A DNA stretch of 64,000 nt from Daejeonella lutea. Lineage in GTDB: Bacteria; Bacteroidota; Bacteroidia; Sphingobacteriales; Sphingobacteriaceae. Below are positions 1 to 7,536 of the stretch, in pieces. Below the pieces are notes generated by a model. The model searched no databases and had not been told where the DNA came from. It saw only the letters and a list, made by a program, of their open reading frames with translations. The position numbers and the translations under genes are program-made. Each line of letters begins with the position of its first letter. The first letter of the stretch is position 1. Location of the stretch: assembly GCF_900168015.1 (NCBI RefSeq), contig NZ_FUYR01000001.1:95968-159967 (forward strand), written 5' to 3'.

Positions 1-228
1 ACTATATCGGGGATGGATTTCAACGGGAAGAGATGGCTGATAAAGGAATACAATACGCAGACTGTATGGGCGACCGGAATCGTGGTAATCCTTCTGTTCT
101 ACTATCCACAGTTAACGAATTATAATACAGATCTAAGGGATAAGATATTTATAGTTTCATTAATTGTGCTTGGAATCTACTATTTCAGCATCAGGTATCT
201 GAAGAAAAGCGGCACATGGAAAGGATAA
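1..228 (+). CDS. C-terminal end of a membrane protein (partial)
   Basis: The reading frame is open to the left edge of the window, so this is probably the end of a longer gene; an internal ATG at 13 could also be the start of a 71-residue protein. Two hydrophobic segments are visible (about residues 18-34 and 44-61 counted from that ATG), separated by a short polar loop, and the C-terminus is basic (KKSGTWKG). This suggests an integral inner-membrane protein with two helices at its end. No family could be recognised. The gene is closed by the bidirectional terminator at 257-289. Confidence 0.5.
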   Translation, partial: TISGMDFNGKRWLIKEYNTQTVWATGIVVILLFYYPQLTNYNTDLRDKIFIVSLIVLGIYYFSIRYLKKSGTWKG

Positions 229-256
229 TTTGTTGAGGTAAAGTGAGTTTAAAAAG

Positions 257-289
257 AAACCTCCCCAATTTACATGGGGAGGTTTTTTT
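257..289. terminator. Bidirectional intrinsic terminator
   Basis: A hairpin with a 10-bp stem (arms 258-267 and 275-284, core CCTCCCC/GGGGAGG) and a 7-nt loop has an A-run on its left and a T-run on its right. It lies between two convergent genes (ends at 228 and 292) and can terminate both. Confidence 0.9.
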
Positions 290-291
290 AA

Positions 292-1626
292 CTACACCGC
301 TTTGGATTTACCAGGGATGGCAAAAGGATAAAATCCGTTTGCATCTGGCAGTACTTTTGGCTGCGCATCCCAGGCCAGTGTGTCGGGCATGAGGTTGATT
401 TGAGAATTTAGCGCATCATCCCATTTAACTTCTTTCCCTGAATAAGTAGCATATCGCCCTAGTAACGCAGTAAGAGTGCTTTTCGCTACCCGTTCGGCAT
501 CGGCGAACTTATATTCCCCTTTGTCGATTGCTTCAAACAGTTCATCATGTTCACTTTGATAAGGATTTGGATCACCCTTGCCTGCATGATTGAATAAGAC
601 GTTCCCTTTTGTATCCCACAATTTGCCGGAGTTTGTATTTGCATTTAAATACACTCTACCTTTGGTTCCCTGGAAGCTTTCGTCAACACGGTTCAAAGTT
701 CCTTCATGGTGACGGCATTGGCTCTGGATTACAGATCCATCGGCATAAATAAACTCTACAGTGTGATTGTCGAAGATTTCTCCATGGTCCTTTCCAGTTC
801 GGAGAAAGCGGCTCCCGGTACCTTGTGCAGATATGGGATAAGCATTCTTTACCCAATTGGCGACATCGATATTGTGAACATGCTGTTCATTGATGTGATC
901 GCCGCAAAGCCAGTTGAAATAATACCAGTTACGCATCTGGTACTCCATTTCAGTTTGTCCGGCCACACGTGGCCTGACCCAAACACCTCCGCTGTTCCAA
1001 TATACCTGTCCGGATACTATATCGCCGGCGACACCGTCTTCAATGCGTTTTATGGTCTCCCTGTAAGTCTTTTGGTACCTACGCTGTAAACCAACAACCA
1101 CGTTTAATTTCTTTCGCTTTGCCTCTTCGGCAGTCGCCAAAACACTGCGAATGCCGGGCGAATCAGTGGCAACCGGTTTCTCCATAAAGACATGTTTGTT
1201 TTGCTTTATTGCTTCTGCAAAATGAACGGGCCTGAATCCGGGAGGCGTGACAAGCAATACCACATCAGCTTCAGCAATTGCCTGTTTATAACCGTCAAAC
1301 CCAACAAATTTCTTGTCCTCCGGAACATCAACTTTGTCTTTGCCAAACTTTTTAAATGCGGCATCATAGCTCTTGTCGAGACGGTCACGAAAAGCATCCG
1401 CCATGGCTACTACTTTTAAATTGTATTTAGTGTTTAGGGCCTGAAACAGTGCACCGGTTCCTCGTTCTCCACAACCTATCAATGCTATCTTTATTGTTCC
1501 TCCTTCTTCAGCATAAACACCGGAAAAGGGGATGTTACTCAACACTGCTCCGCCTGCAATTATTGCCGAAGTTTTCAGGAAGGATCGGCGCTGAGGCTGA
1601 CTTGTAGATTTTTTGTTATTGCTCAT
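292..1626 (-). CDS. Exported Gfo/Idh/MocA family oxidoreductase
   Basis: A 444-residue NAD(P)-dependent oxidoreductase of the Gfo/Idh/MocA family, which usually oxidises or reduces sugars and sugar derivatives; the substrate cannot be read from sequence. The N-terminus has a twin-arginine signal (R13-R14 followed by SFLKTSA) and a hydrophobic stretch, so the folded, cofactor-loaded enzyme is probably exported by Tat. The Rossmann motif (IGCGERG) is near residue 50 and the family EKP motif, with the lysine usually involved in catalysis, is near residue 149. The SUMF1-domain gene lies 11 bp upstream on the same strand, so the two are probably co-transcribed. Exported members of this family with such neighbours are common in Bacteroidota carbohydrate loci, but no glycoside hydrolase is adjacent here. 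Confidence 0.9.
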   Translation of the reverse strand: MSNNKKSTSQPQRRSFLKTSAIIAGGAVLSNIPFSGVYAEEGGTIKIALIGCGERGTGALFQALNTKYNLKVVAMADAFRDRLDKSYDAAFKKFGKDKVDVPEDKKFVGFDGYKQAIAEADVVLLVTPPGFRPVHFAEAIKQNKHVFMEKPVATDSPGIRSVLATAEEAKRKKLNVVVGLQRRYQKTYRETIKRIEDGVAGDIVSGQVYWNSGGVWVRPRVAGQTEMEYQMRNWYYFNWLCGDHINEQHVHNIDVANWVKNAYPISAQGTGSRFLRTGKDHGEIFDNHTVEFIYADGSVIQSQCRHHEGTLNRVDESFQGTKGRVYLNANTNSGKLWDTKGNVLFNHAGKGDPNPYQSEHDELFEAIDKGEYKFADAERVAKSTLTALLGRYATYSGKEVKWDDALNSQINLMPDTLAWDAQPKVLPDANGFYPFAIPGKSKAV

Positions 1627-1637
1627 TTGTTAAATAT

Positions 1638-2606
1638 TTAATAGTCTGCAATGGGTTTCTGATTATAAAATTCTTCAATTTCTTGTTTGGATGGAACGAT
1701 AAATGGTCTGACCAGCCGAATTCCCACAAAAGGAGCTTCCGGAAACCACCAGTTACTTTTCGGTATCTGCGGATCGATTCGTTTCCAGTTGGGATCTGAG
1801 CCGCGGCGTGCAGCCGATCTAAGGCCCGATGCCTCGTCTTCAAAAGAGCCACCGCGAACACTGTGAGGATAGAGTTTCTCAGGTTTCGCAATTGGATCGA
1901 TGCTATATTTTTCCAATTTTGAATAATCCGGAAGATATTGGTCTAGTGTCCACTCGGCAACGTTTCCATGCATGTCAAACAGGCCCCATGGATTTGGCTT
2001 TTTTCCACCTACCGGGTGTGTTTTTTCCATACTGTTCGATCTTAACCAGGCGTAGTCTTTCACTTGGTTTGTGTCACTTCCAAAAGAGTAAGCTGTGGTG
2101 GTTCCTGCCCGGCACGCGTATTCCCATTCAGCTTCCGTAGGCAATCGATAGAAGATTCCGGTTCTGGTATAAAGCCATTTGCAGAACTGCAGAGCATTAT
2201 ATTGCGTCATTCCAACAGCTGGATGCCCCTCTTTACCCATACCGAATGTCATGTCAAGATACGGTTTAGAAGGCCTCGTAATTGCATCTACACCCAGGCT
2301 CTTTGTTTGATCAAAATCCTGGTAAACAAACAGTTCATACATATCCCAGGTTACTTCCTTCGTGCTCATCCAAAACGGACTGACCGTCACTTCATGAATG
2401 GGCCCTTCGTCAGGTTTATGTCCGCTTTCACTTTTCTCGCTCCCCATTTTGAATTTTCCGCCGGGAATAGCCTTCATTTGGAATTTAACACTAACGGCAG
2501 GAATTTCCTGGGTATAATCTGCATGTTTTTGCTGACCAATCGTAACTTTTGAAATCAATAATAGAAGAAATGCGAAACCGTAGCTGTAGTTTTTTGTGTT
2601 AATCAT
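1638..2606 (-). CDS. Exported SUMF1/formylglycine-generating-enzyme-fold protein, probably non-catalytic
   Basis: A 322-residue protein with an N-terminal signal peptide (hydrophobic residues about 10-24, then GQQ) and a single FGE-sulfatase (SUMF1) domain. Domain landmarks are the EVTWDMYELF region near residue 90, PTEAEWEYACRAGT near 155, HGNVAEWT near 215, and VRGGSF near 255. True formylglycine-generating enzymes carry two redox cysteines just after the GGS motif; here that stretch has no cysteine, and the only two cysteines of the mature protein lie elsewhere. It is therefore unlikely to make formylglycine and may be a structural or binding protein, as in other Bacteroidota (GldJ/GldK use this fold in gliding and type IX secretion). 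It is probably first gene of a two-gene operon with the oxidoreductase. Confidence 0.85.
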   Translation of the reverse strand: MINTKNYSYGFAFLLLLISKVTIGQQKHADYTQEIPAVSVKFQMKAIPGGKFKMGSEKSESGHKPDEGPIHEVTVSPFWMSTKEVTWDMYELFVYQDFDQTKSLGVDAITRPSKPYLDMTFGMGKEGHPAVGMTQYNALQFCKWLYTRTGIFYRLPTEAEWEYACRAGTTTAYSFGSDTNQVKDYAWLRSNSMEKTHPVGGKKPNPWGLFDMHGNVAEWTLDQYLPDYSKLEKYSIDPIAKPEKLYPHSVRGGSFEDEASGLRSAARRGSDPNWKRIDPQIPKSNWWFPEAPFVGIRLVRPFIVPSKQEIEEFYNQKPIADY

Positions 2607-2764
2607 TAGGTAGTAGTATCCGATGGAAAAATAAATTTAAACTTTCATGCCGAATATCTGCAATATATGGTTGAAAGATTTTTTTCTTAACCATTCATTA
2701 TGGAATACGATTTGTTAGGGATAAGTGAGTGGCGAAGCAATTATCTATTCCTTATTATAATTAA

Positions 2765-3094
2765 ATGAAAGAGAACGATTTTTATCTGTCGACAGAAATC
2801 AAATACAACTGCCTGGATGTAGTGAAAATGTGGGGAACTGATTTTGAGTTGAAAGTATATTCGCTGACAGATACGGACTACGAAGTTGCAGAAAACTGCA
2901 TCGAGTTATATGGAGATTCAAGACCTGACCTTTACGCCTTTGAAGTAAGCCTGGATGATGAATTATCATATGATTATATGAATGATGCAATCACCTGGTA
3001 TGCCTCGCACATCGGCAAGCCAGATATGGAGATTTTAAGAACGGACCCTCGTGAAGATTTTCTTGAAGGGAGCCTGCCGAAAGTTGGTATTTAA
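2765..3094 (+). CDS. Hypothetical acidic protein
   Basis: A 109-residue soluble, acidic protein with no signal peptide or membrane segment. It is rich in D, E, Y and L and begins at an ATG preceded by an A/T-rich leader. I do not recognise a family. It lies 44 bp upstream of the hybrid histidine kinase on the same strand, so the two may share a transcript, but no functional link can be shown. Codon use looks like that of its neighbours, which supports a real gene. Confidence 0.65.
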   Translation: MKENDFYLSTEIKYNCLDVVKMWGTDFELKVYSLTDTDYEVAENCIELYGDSRPDLYAFEVSLDDELSYDYMNDAITWYASHIGKPDMEILRTDPREDFLEGSLPKVGI

Positions 3095-3138
3095 GTAGTT
3101 GCCTTTCGTTTAAGAAAAAAATTGCATCTTCAATTCGA

Positions 3139-4968
3139 ATGAAGATCATCAATCGAATCCGCCAATTTACCGATGGTATACTAAATAAAGATGAGGACCC
3201 TATAAATAGAGCAAGGTTCCATATTTTATTTTACTCAATGGTGGCAACGCTTGCCATTACTTTGATCCTTCTGGTGGCCTATATTGTCAACGGACCACCC
3301 TTACAGCTCTGGCGGCTAAGCATAGTCTTGGCTGCTATATTTACTAGTTTGTATTTTCTTGTTGTGAGAAATAACTACAAGCCAGCAGCTCATATCATTG
3401 TATGGATGTTAAATATGCTTGTTTGGACAAATATTTTTTTGCTGATACAGGCATTGAATATTGTCACCATCCAGTACATCATACTCACCATTACCTGTAG
3501 CTTCTACATGCTAAGCTCTCGTCACGGAATGGTTTATTCCATTATCGTGATGATACCGGTGGTAATACACTTTATTCTGCAGGGGACAAATAATATTCAG
3601 GTATTTGTAACTCCACAACAGGCAAGTAACCCCGTATTCCTATCTGTCCTTCTTTTTAATTTTTCTTTAATCATATTCATTCATTACCACTTTCTTAAAG
3701 CATTTCATGATGCCTTAAATAAGCTAAGAACGGCACAGACCCATGAAAAAAGCCTTAATGAGAGATTAGTCGTAGCTATTAAAGATGCAGAGGCTTCGTC
3801 TAAAGCCAAGTCTGACTTTCTTTCAACGATGTCGCATGAGTTGCGGACTCCTCTGAACTCCGTTATCGGATTAAGTTATGTTCTGCTTGCCGATAACCCT
3901 CGAAAGGAGCAAGAGGAAAATCTTAAAGTTTTACATTTTTCTGCAGGGAGCCTGCTTTCACTTATAAACGACATTCTAGATTTCAATAAGCTTGAGTACG
4001 GGAAGTTGGAACTGGAGAAAATTGGGTTTAAGCCGGACGAGTTAATCACAGATATCTGCGCAGGTTTGAAGCTTCAAGCTGAGGAGAAGGGTTTGGAGTT
4101 CACTATGAATCTCGATGATAGGTTAAGTGGCACAACGTTAATAGGAGACTCAACCCGATTGCTGCAAATTCTTTTCAATTTGGTGGGAAACGCCGTTAAA
4201 TTTACATCCAAAGGCCAGGTAGTGCTGACAGTCGAGGTGATTACTGAAAGGGAAGAACTTTTGGAATTAAAATTCTCTGTTAGGGACACTGGAATAGGGA
4301 TATCTGACAAACATTTGAATGTTATCTTCGAGCCATTTTCTCAGGCGTCAAGTAACATTAATCGGGAATTTGGTGGCACTGGACTGGGACTGGCAATAAC
4401 CAAACAACTATTGGAGCTTCACGGCACAACGATGTCGATTGAAAGTGTCTTTGGCAGAGGTACAACTTTTAGCTTTAATATTACTTATCAGCGGGCTAAT
4501 GCAAGTCAGGTAGACGAGCTTTCGACACGTGCTTCTGTTTCGGCAAGTACAATTGATTTGTCTGAACTTAGTATTCTTGTCGCAGAAGACAATGCGATGA
4601 ATATACTGCTCATTAAGAAGTTGTTTCAGAGTTGGGGAATATCCGCAGATTATGTAGTGAATGGCGGTGAAGCAGTTGAAATGGCCAAAACTAAATCGTA
4701 CGATGTGATATTAATGGACATTCATATGCCTATCATGGATGGATACGAAGCCTCTAGGGAAATTCTAAAGGGATATAACTCACGTAATAAAAAGCCATGG
4801 ATTATTGCGCTGACTGCATCTGTTTCAAATGACATCAACGTTAAGGTTACGGAAGCGGGATTAAATGATTTTATTTCTAAGCCTTTTAACCCTCGGGAAT
4901 TGAAAGCTCGCTTGAGTGCCTTGTCGAACCTAAAGGTGATCAGTAATGCCGAAGATGTGACTAAATAG
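3139..4968 (+). CDS. Membrane-bound hybrid histidine kinase with receiver domain
   Basis: A 609-residue sensor kinase. The first ~190 residues hold about six hydrophobic helices without a clear periplasmic domain, suggesting a signal sensed in or at the inner membrane. A short coiled linker (~190-225) leads to the dimerisation/phosphotransfer domain with the phospho-accepting H233 in MSHELRTPLN. The ATPase domain follows (N box GNAVKFT, G1 DTGIGIS, G2 GGTGLGLAI). A C-terminal receiver domain has acidic pocket residues in VAEDN, phospho-acceptor D527 in MDIHMP, and the conserved lysine in SKPFNP. There is no DNA-binding output domain and no response regulator or Hpt gene next to it, so it is an orphan whose partner must be elsewhere. 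It ends 4 bp from the convergent gene at 4973. Confidence 0.93.
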   Translation: MKIINRIRQFTDGILNKDEDPINRARFHILFYSMVATLAITLILLVAYIVNGPPLQLWRLSIVLAAIFTSLYFLVVRNNYKPAAHIIVWMLNMLVWTNIFLLIQALNIVTIQYIILTITCSFYMLSSRHGMVYSIIVMIPVVIHFILQGTNNIQVFVTPQQASNPVFLSVLLFNFSLIIFIHYHFLKAFHDALNKLRTAQTHEKSLNERLVVAIKDAEASSKAKSDFLSTMSHELRTPLNSVIGLSYVLLADNPRKEQEENLKVLHFSAGSLLSLINDILDFNKLEYGKLELEKIGFKPDELITDICAGLKLQAEEKGLEFTMNLDDRLSGTTLIGDSTRLLQILFNLVGNAVKFTSKGQVVLTVEVITEREELLELKFSVRDTGIGISDKHLNVIFEPFSQASSNINREFGGTGLGLAITKQLLELHGTTMSIESVFGRGTTFSFNITYQRANASQVDELSTRASVSASTIDLSELSILVAEDNAMNILLIKKLFQSWGISADYVVNGGEAVEMAKTKSYDVILMDIHMPIMDGYEASREILKGYNSRNKKPWIIALTASVSNDINVKVTEAGLNDFISKPFNPRELKARLSALSNLKVISNAEDVTK

Positions 4969-4972
4969 AAAT

Positions 4973-5233
4973 TTATTTTATCTGTTTTCTAAGCTCTTCT
5001 TCAATACGACTGCAACTTACTAAAAACGGCTTGTCAACAATACTGATGTTGAATGACTGACCGACGACGGTGTACGTGCCTGAAACTTTCCCAAGGGGAG
5101 AACTGATTGAAAATTTACCATCAGAATTACTTCCGGCAAAAGATCCTCCAGCGCCTGAAATTGCTTGCTCTGCCGACCTGATAAGTTCATCAGGCTGCCC
5201 ATTAAAATCTATTGATATATTACACTTTGCCAT
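4973..5233 (-). CDS. Small conserved-looking protein, possibly polyhydroxyalkanoate-granule-region type
   Basis: An 86-residue protein with no signal peptide. It has a helix-like N-terminal part (GQPDELIRSAEQAI), a glycine/serine-rich middle with alternating pattern typical of beta strands (GKVSGTYTVVGQSFNISI), and a C-terminal helix (SRIEEELRKQI). This order resembles the small 'polyhydroxyalkanoic acid system' family, but the resemblance is by eye only and the assignment is tentative. It follows the gene at 5235-5429 after 1 bp, so both are almost certainly translated from one mRNA. Confidence 0.6.
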   Translation of the reverse strand: MAKCNISIDFNGQPDELIRSAEQAISGAGGSFAGSNSDGKFSISSPLGKVSGTYTVVGQSFNISIVDKPFLVSCSRIEEELRKQIK

Positions 5234-5234
5234 G

Positions 5235-5429
5235 TTAGTTTTCTTTATTCTTCTGTCTTAGTTTTTCTTCCGCATTTTTCACCTCATCTTTTTCAGCTAA
5301 GAATGTGTCTGGTGAAATTTGTGAAAATGTTTCTTTTGACGGTTTTTCCTTAGTCGATTCCAAGCCTGGTCTGGCAATAGCTTTATCTGTGTCAGAACCT
5401 TTTCGTTTCTTTTCTCTCGTATCTTTCAT
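5235..5429 (-). CDS. Hypothetical small highly charged protein
   Basis: A 64-residue protein very rich in K, E, D and S, with no hydrophobic core, probably intrinsically disordered. It starts with ATG and ends 1 bp before the start of the 86-residue gene, indicating translational coupling. The family is not recognised and composition alone gives no function. Tight spacing with a plausible partner is the main reason to keep it. Confidence 0.5.
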   Translation of the reverse strand: MKDTREKKRKGSDTDKAIARPGLESTKEKPSKETFSQISPDTFLAEKDEVKNAEEKLRQKNKEN

Positions 5430-5499
5430 AAATTTCTACTAGTTCTTTTACATAAACACTGTTGATCCAGAAATGTTCTGCATTTTAATTTATCTAAAC

Positions 5500-5529
5500 T
5501 TTTGATTTTTAATATTTTTTGTACATTTG
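5500..5529 (+). promoter_or_regulatory. Bacteroidota-type promoter of rpsU
   Basis: A -33 element TTTTG (5500-5504) and a -7 element TACATTTG (5522-5529) are 17 bp apart, matching the Bacteroidota primary sigma consensus TTTG / TAnnTTTG. Transcription should begin near 5535. The TTG at 5527 belongs to the -7 element and is therefore not a start codon. Confidence 0.8.
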
Positions 5530-5543
5530 CAATCCAATTCTGA

Positions 5544-5550
5544 AAGGGGG
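5544..5550 (+). promoter_or_regulatory. Strong Shine-Dalgarno of rpsU
   Basis: AAGGGGG can pair over seven positions with the anti-Shine-Dalgarno CCUCCUU, with one G-U pair. Spacing to the ATG at 5563 is long (12 nt). Most other highly expressed genes in the window have A-rich leaders without such a motif. Confidence 0.7.
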
Positions 5551-5562
5551 TATCTATATATT

Positions 5563-5754
5563 ATGATCATTATTAATGTAAAAGACGGCGAATCACTAGA
5601 CAAAGCGTTAAAGCGCTTTAAAAAGAAATTCGAAAAAACCGGTGTATTAAGAGAGCTTAGAAGCCGCCAGGCGTACGAGAAAAAATCTATTACCCGCCGT
5701 ACCGAAGTTAAAAAAGCTATATACAAGCAAGGATTAAACATCGAATCTGTTTAA
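5563..5754 (+). CDS. rpsU: 30S ribosomal protein bS21
   Basis: A 63-residue, strongly basic protein with the bS21 pattern (starts MIIINVKDGESLDKALKRFK, then RELRSRQAYEKKS and a basic C-terminus). bS21 sits on the 30S platform near the 3' end of 16S rRNA. In Bacteroidota ribosomes it takes part in sequestering the anti-Shine-Dalgarno. The ATG at 5563 was chosen because the upstream TTG lies inside the promoter and because MIIINV is the usual family start. The strong Shine-Dalgarno is unusual in this phylum and fits feedback control: ribosomes lacking bS21 would expose the anti-Shine-Dalgarno and translate this mRNA. The recombinase and hpf genes follow on the same strand. Confidence 0.96.
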   Translation: MIIINVKDGESLDKALKRFKKKFEKTGVLRELRSRQAYEKKSITRRTEVKKAIYKQGLNIESV

Positions 5755-5825
5755 TTTTTCTTTAAGCATATAAAATCTTAAAACTATTTGTATATTCAAT
5801 TTATTGATGTGCAAATGGTTTTTTG

Positions 5826-6707
5826 ATGTTTATAGAGAGATTCATACGATACCTTCAATTTGAAAAACGGTTCTCTCCCCATACCGTTACTGCCTACAGG
5901 CAAGACCTTACTCAATTTAACGAATTTTTAGCGGTTGATAATCTGGACGTACTGACTATTTCACATCGAGATGTTCGCAGTTGGATGCTCTTGATGATGG
6001 AACAAGGTTCAGAAGCCAAAACGGTAAACCGCAAATTATCCGTGTTGCGATCTTTTTATAAATTCCTGCAGCGTGAAGAATTGAGCAACACTAATCCTAT
6101 GATTCATATCAAGGCGCCTAAAGTCCCGAAGCGCTTGCCAGTTGTTTTGGATGAGCAAAAAATGGACAGTTTGTTGGACGCGGAACTCAGCTTTGAAAGC
6201 AGTTTCAATGGGATGAGAGACCGCTTAATTCTCGAACTGTTATATGGCACAGGCATTCGTTTGTCCGAACTCGTCAATTTGACAGACCATGACGTGAATT
6301 TATATGACCAATATATTAAAGTACTAGGAAAGCGGAATAAAGAACGAATCATTCCTGTGGCCGCTCCGCTGATCAAGCTGATCAAAGAATACCAGCGTGA
6401 AAAATTAAGTCAAAATTTTAACAACAAAGCGTCTTCTTTAATCGTTACAAATGAAGGGAATAATGCATATCCCCAATTTATTTATCGTATTGTGAAATTA
6501 AATCTGTCTCAAATTACCACCCAAGAAAAAAAGAGCCCGCATGTGCTAAGACACTCATTCGCGACCGCTCTTTTAAATAAAGGTGCTGACTTGAATGCGA
6601 TTAAGGAACTTCTGGGGCATTCAAGCCTTGCAGCAACACAGGTTTACACACACAATTCAGTGGAAAAATTAAAGTCAATTTACAAACAAGCTCACCCTAA
6701 AGCATAA
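5826..6707 (+). CDS. xerC: XerC/XerD-type tyrosine recombinase
   Basis: A 293-residue site-specific recombinase with an N-terminal SAM-like core-binding domain (about 1-85) and a C-terminal catalytic domain. Visible catalytic residues are R145 (GTGIRLSEL), a lysine in the beta hairpin (KRNKERIIPV), HVLRHSFAT, the GHSS histidine, and nucleophile Y274. Length matches XerC/XerD, which resolve chromosome dimers at dif. The XerC rather than XerD name is by context and overall likeness only. An ATG directly follows a TTG in frame and was taken as start. The gene sits between rpsU and hpf, and all three may be read from the rpsU promoter. No phage or integron genes flank it, so a housekeeping role is favoured. 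Confidence 0.85.
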   Translation: MFIERFIRYLQFEKRFSPHTVTAYRQDLTQFNEFLAVDNLDVLTISHRDVRSWMLLMMEQGSEAKTVNRKLSVLRSFYKFLQREELSNTNPMIHIKAPKVPKRLPVVLDEQKMDSLLDAELSFESSFNGMRDRLILELLYGTGIRLSELVNLTDHDVNLYDQYIKVLGKRNKERIIPVAAPLIKLIKEYQREKLSQNFNNKASSLIVTNEGNNAYPQFIYRIVKLNLSQITTQEKKSPHVLRHSFATALLNKGADLNAIKELLGHSSLAATQVYTHNSVEKLKSIYKQAHPKA

Positions 6708-6726
6708 ACTATGGCTTGATTCTACC

Positions 6727-6757
6727 CTTACTATTGTAAGATCTCCGATAAACGGAG
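6727..6757 (+). promoter_or_regulatory. Two small hairpins in front of hpf
   Basis: Two adjacent 5-bp hairpins lie between xerC and hpf: CTTAC/GTAAG (6727-6740, 4-nt loop) and CTCCG/CGGAG (6743-6757, 5-nt loop). The second is followed by a short T-rich stretch. They could act as a leaky terminator or as leader structure for hpf. Folding and function are inferred. Confidence 0.4.
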
Positions 6758-6782
6758 TTTAATTAATTTCTAAATTTTATAA

Positions 6783-6789
6783 AAGGAGG
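6783..6789 (+). promoter_or_regulatory. Perfect Shine-Dalgarno of hpf
   Basis: AAGGAGG is fully complementary to the anti-Shine-Dalgarno and lies 4 nt before the ATG at 6794. This is exceptional among the genes here and suggests translation that responds to the state of the 16S rRNA 3' end. Confidence 0.8.
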
Positions 6790-6793
6790 AAAC

Positions 6794-7135
6794 ATGAAAA
6801 TCCGAGTGCAATCGATCCATTTTTCAGCAGATGTTAAATTATTGGATTTTATCCAGAAGAAAGCAGATAAATTGGATCAGTTTTTTGATCAGATAATTAG
6901 TGGTGAAGTTTATTTAAAACTTGAAAACACTTCTGATGAGGCAAATAAAATAACAGAAATTAAATTATTGATACCGGGGAACGACTTGTTCGCTAAAGAA
7001 CAGTGCAAAACGTTTGAAGAAGCAACCGACAAGGCAATCGAGTCATTGAAACACCAAATCGATAAACACAAGGAAAAAGTCAGGGCTCGGATGAGTAATC
7101 ACAAAACAGTCCTGGCCAACGAGGAAATTATTTAA
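6794..7135 (+). CDS. hpf: Ribosome hibernation promoting factor, short form (HPF/RaiA family)
   Basis: A 113-residue protein of the HPF/RaiA (sigma-54 modulation) family. It has the beta-alpha-beta-beta-beta-alpha pattern, with the first strand KIRVQSIHF, helix LLDFIQKKADKLDQFF, and a basic second helix DKAIESLKHQIDKHKEKVRAR. The family binds the decoding region of idle ribosomes. Length excludes the long form with a C-terminal dimerisation domain. It is last gene of the rpsU-xerC-hpf group, followed by a strong terminator. The perfect Shine-Dalgarno suggests coordination with bS21 occupancy of ribosomes, a link that is inferred. Confidence 0.92.
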   Translation: MKIRVQSIHFSADVKLLDFIQKKADKLDQFFDQIISGEVYLKLENTSDEANKITEIKLLIPGNDLFAKEQCKTFEEATDKAIESLKHQIDKHKEKVRARMSNHKTVLANEEII

Positions 7136-7166
7136 TTTATAATTACTTCATAATTAGGCACTTTTT

Positions 7167-7196
7167 CGGCAGTCGTATCGACTGCCGATTTTTTTT
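7167..7196 (+). terminator. Intrinsic terminator after hpf
   Basis: Perfect 9-bp stem CGGCAGTCG/CGACTGCCG with loop TAT (7167-7187), followed by A and eight T residues. It separates the rpsU-xerC-hpf group from the tRNA-tuf block. Confidence 0.92.
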
Positions 7197-7205
7197 ACTA
7201 AAAAA

Positions 7206-7236
7206 TTTTGTCCAACTCTAAATTTTCGTAGATTTG
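7206..7236 (+). promoter_or_regulatory. Promoter of the tRNA-tuf operon
   Basis: -33 element TTTTG (7206-7210) and -7 element TAGATTTG (7229-7236), 18 bp apart, match the Bacteroidota consensus well. Transcription should begin near 7241, about 125 nt upstream of the first tRNA. It is the only clear promoter seen before tuf. Confidence 0.85.
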
Positions 7237-7241
7237 CAGTC

Positions 7242-7310
7242 CCTTTCAGAGGGGGGTTATCTTCAAGAGGTAATTAACTCTGAAAAGGTTGGTTCTTTAA
7301 TTAATTAAAG
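7242..7310 (+). promoter_or_regulatory. Structured leader with 5' hairpin, boxA-like motif and 16-bp palindrome
   Basis: Directly at the predicted 5' end, CCTTTCAGAG (7242-7251) can pair with 7278-7288, with one bulged A. It is followed by a boxA-like GTTCTTTAATT, matching the enterobacterial boxA GCTCTTTAACA at 8 of 11 positions, and by a perfect palindrome CTTTAATTAATTAAAG (7295-7310). This looks like a stable-RNA leader with antitermination and processing signals. The motif is seen; the role is inferred. Confidence 0.5.
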
Positions 7311-7365
7311 CAAACATTTCAACTATCAGATCATATGTTTCATGTGTGAATGATAGCCTATAAAC

Positions 7366-7438
<73 letters not shown>

Positions 7439-7448
7439 CAGAAATGTT

Positions 7449-7529
7449 GGGGGGGTTCCAGAGCGGTCAAATGGGACGGACTGTAAATCCGTTACTTCGG
7501 TTTCGAAGGTTCGAATCCTTCCCCCCCCA
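7449..7529 (+). tRNA. tRNA-Tyr (anticodon GUA)
   Basis: 81-nt class II tRNA with a long variable arm. Acceptor is seven G paired with seven C (7522-7528), discriminator A7529. Anticodon loop CTGTAAA reads GTA. The T arm is GAAGG TTCGAAT CCTTC. CCA is not encoded. Confidence 0.96.
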
Positions 7530-7536
7530 CAATTCA

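Noticed and set aside
706..1089. A 127-codon plus-strand open frame
   Set aside because: It lies wholly antisense to the Gfo/Idh/MocA oxidoreductase gene, and its product has no recognisable features.
1638..2606. Active formylglycine-generating enzyme
   Set aside because: The cysteine pair after the GGS motif is missing.
5826..6707. Integrase of a mobile element or integron
   Set aside because: No excisionase, cargo or attachment repeats next to it; it sits between rpsU and hpf, and its length fits housekeeping XerC/XerD.
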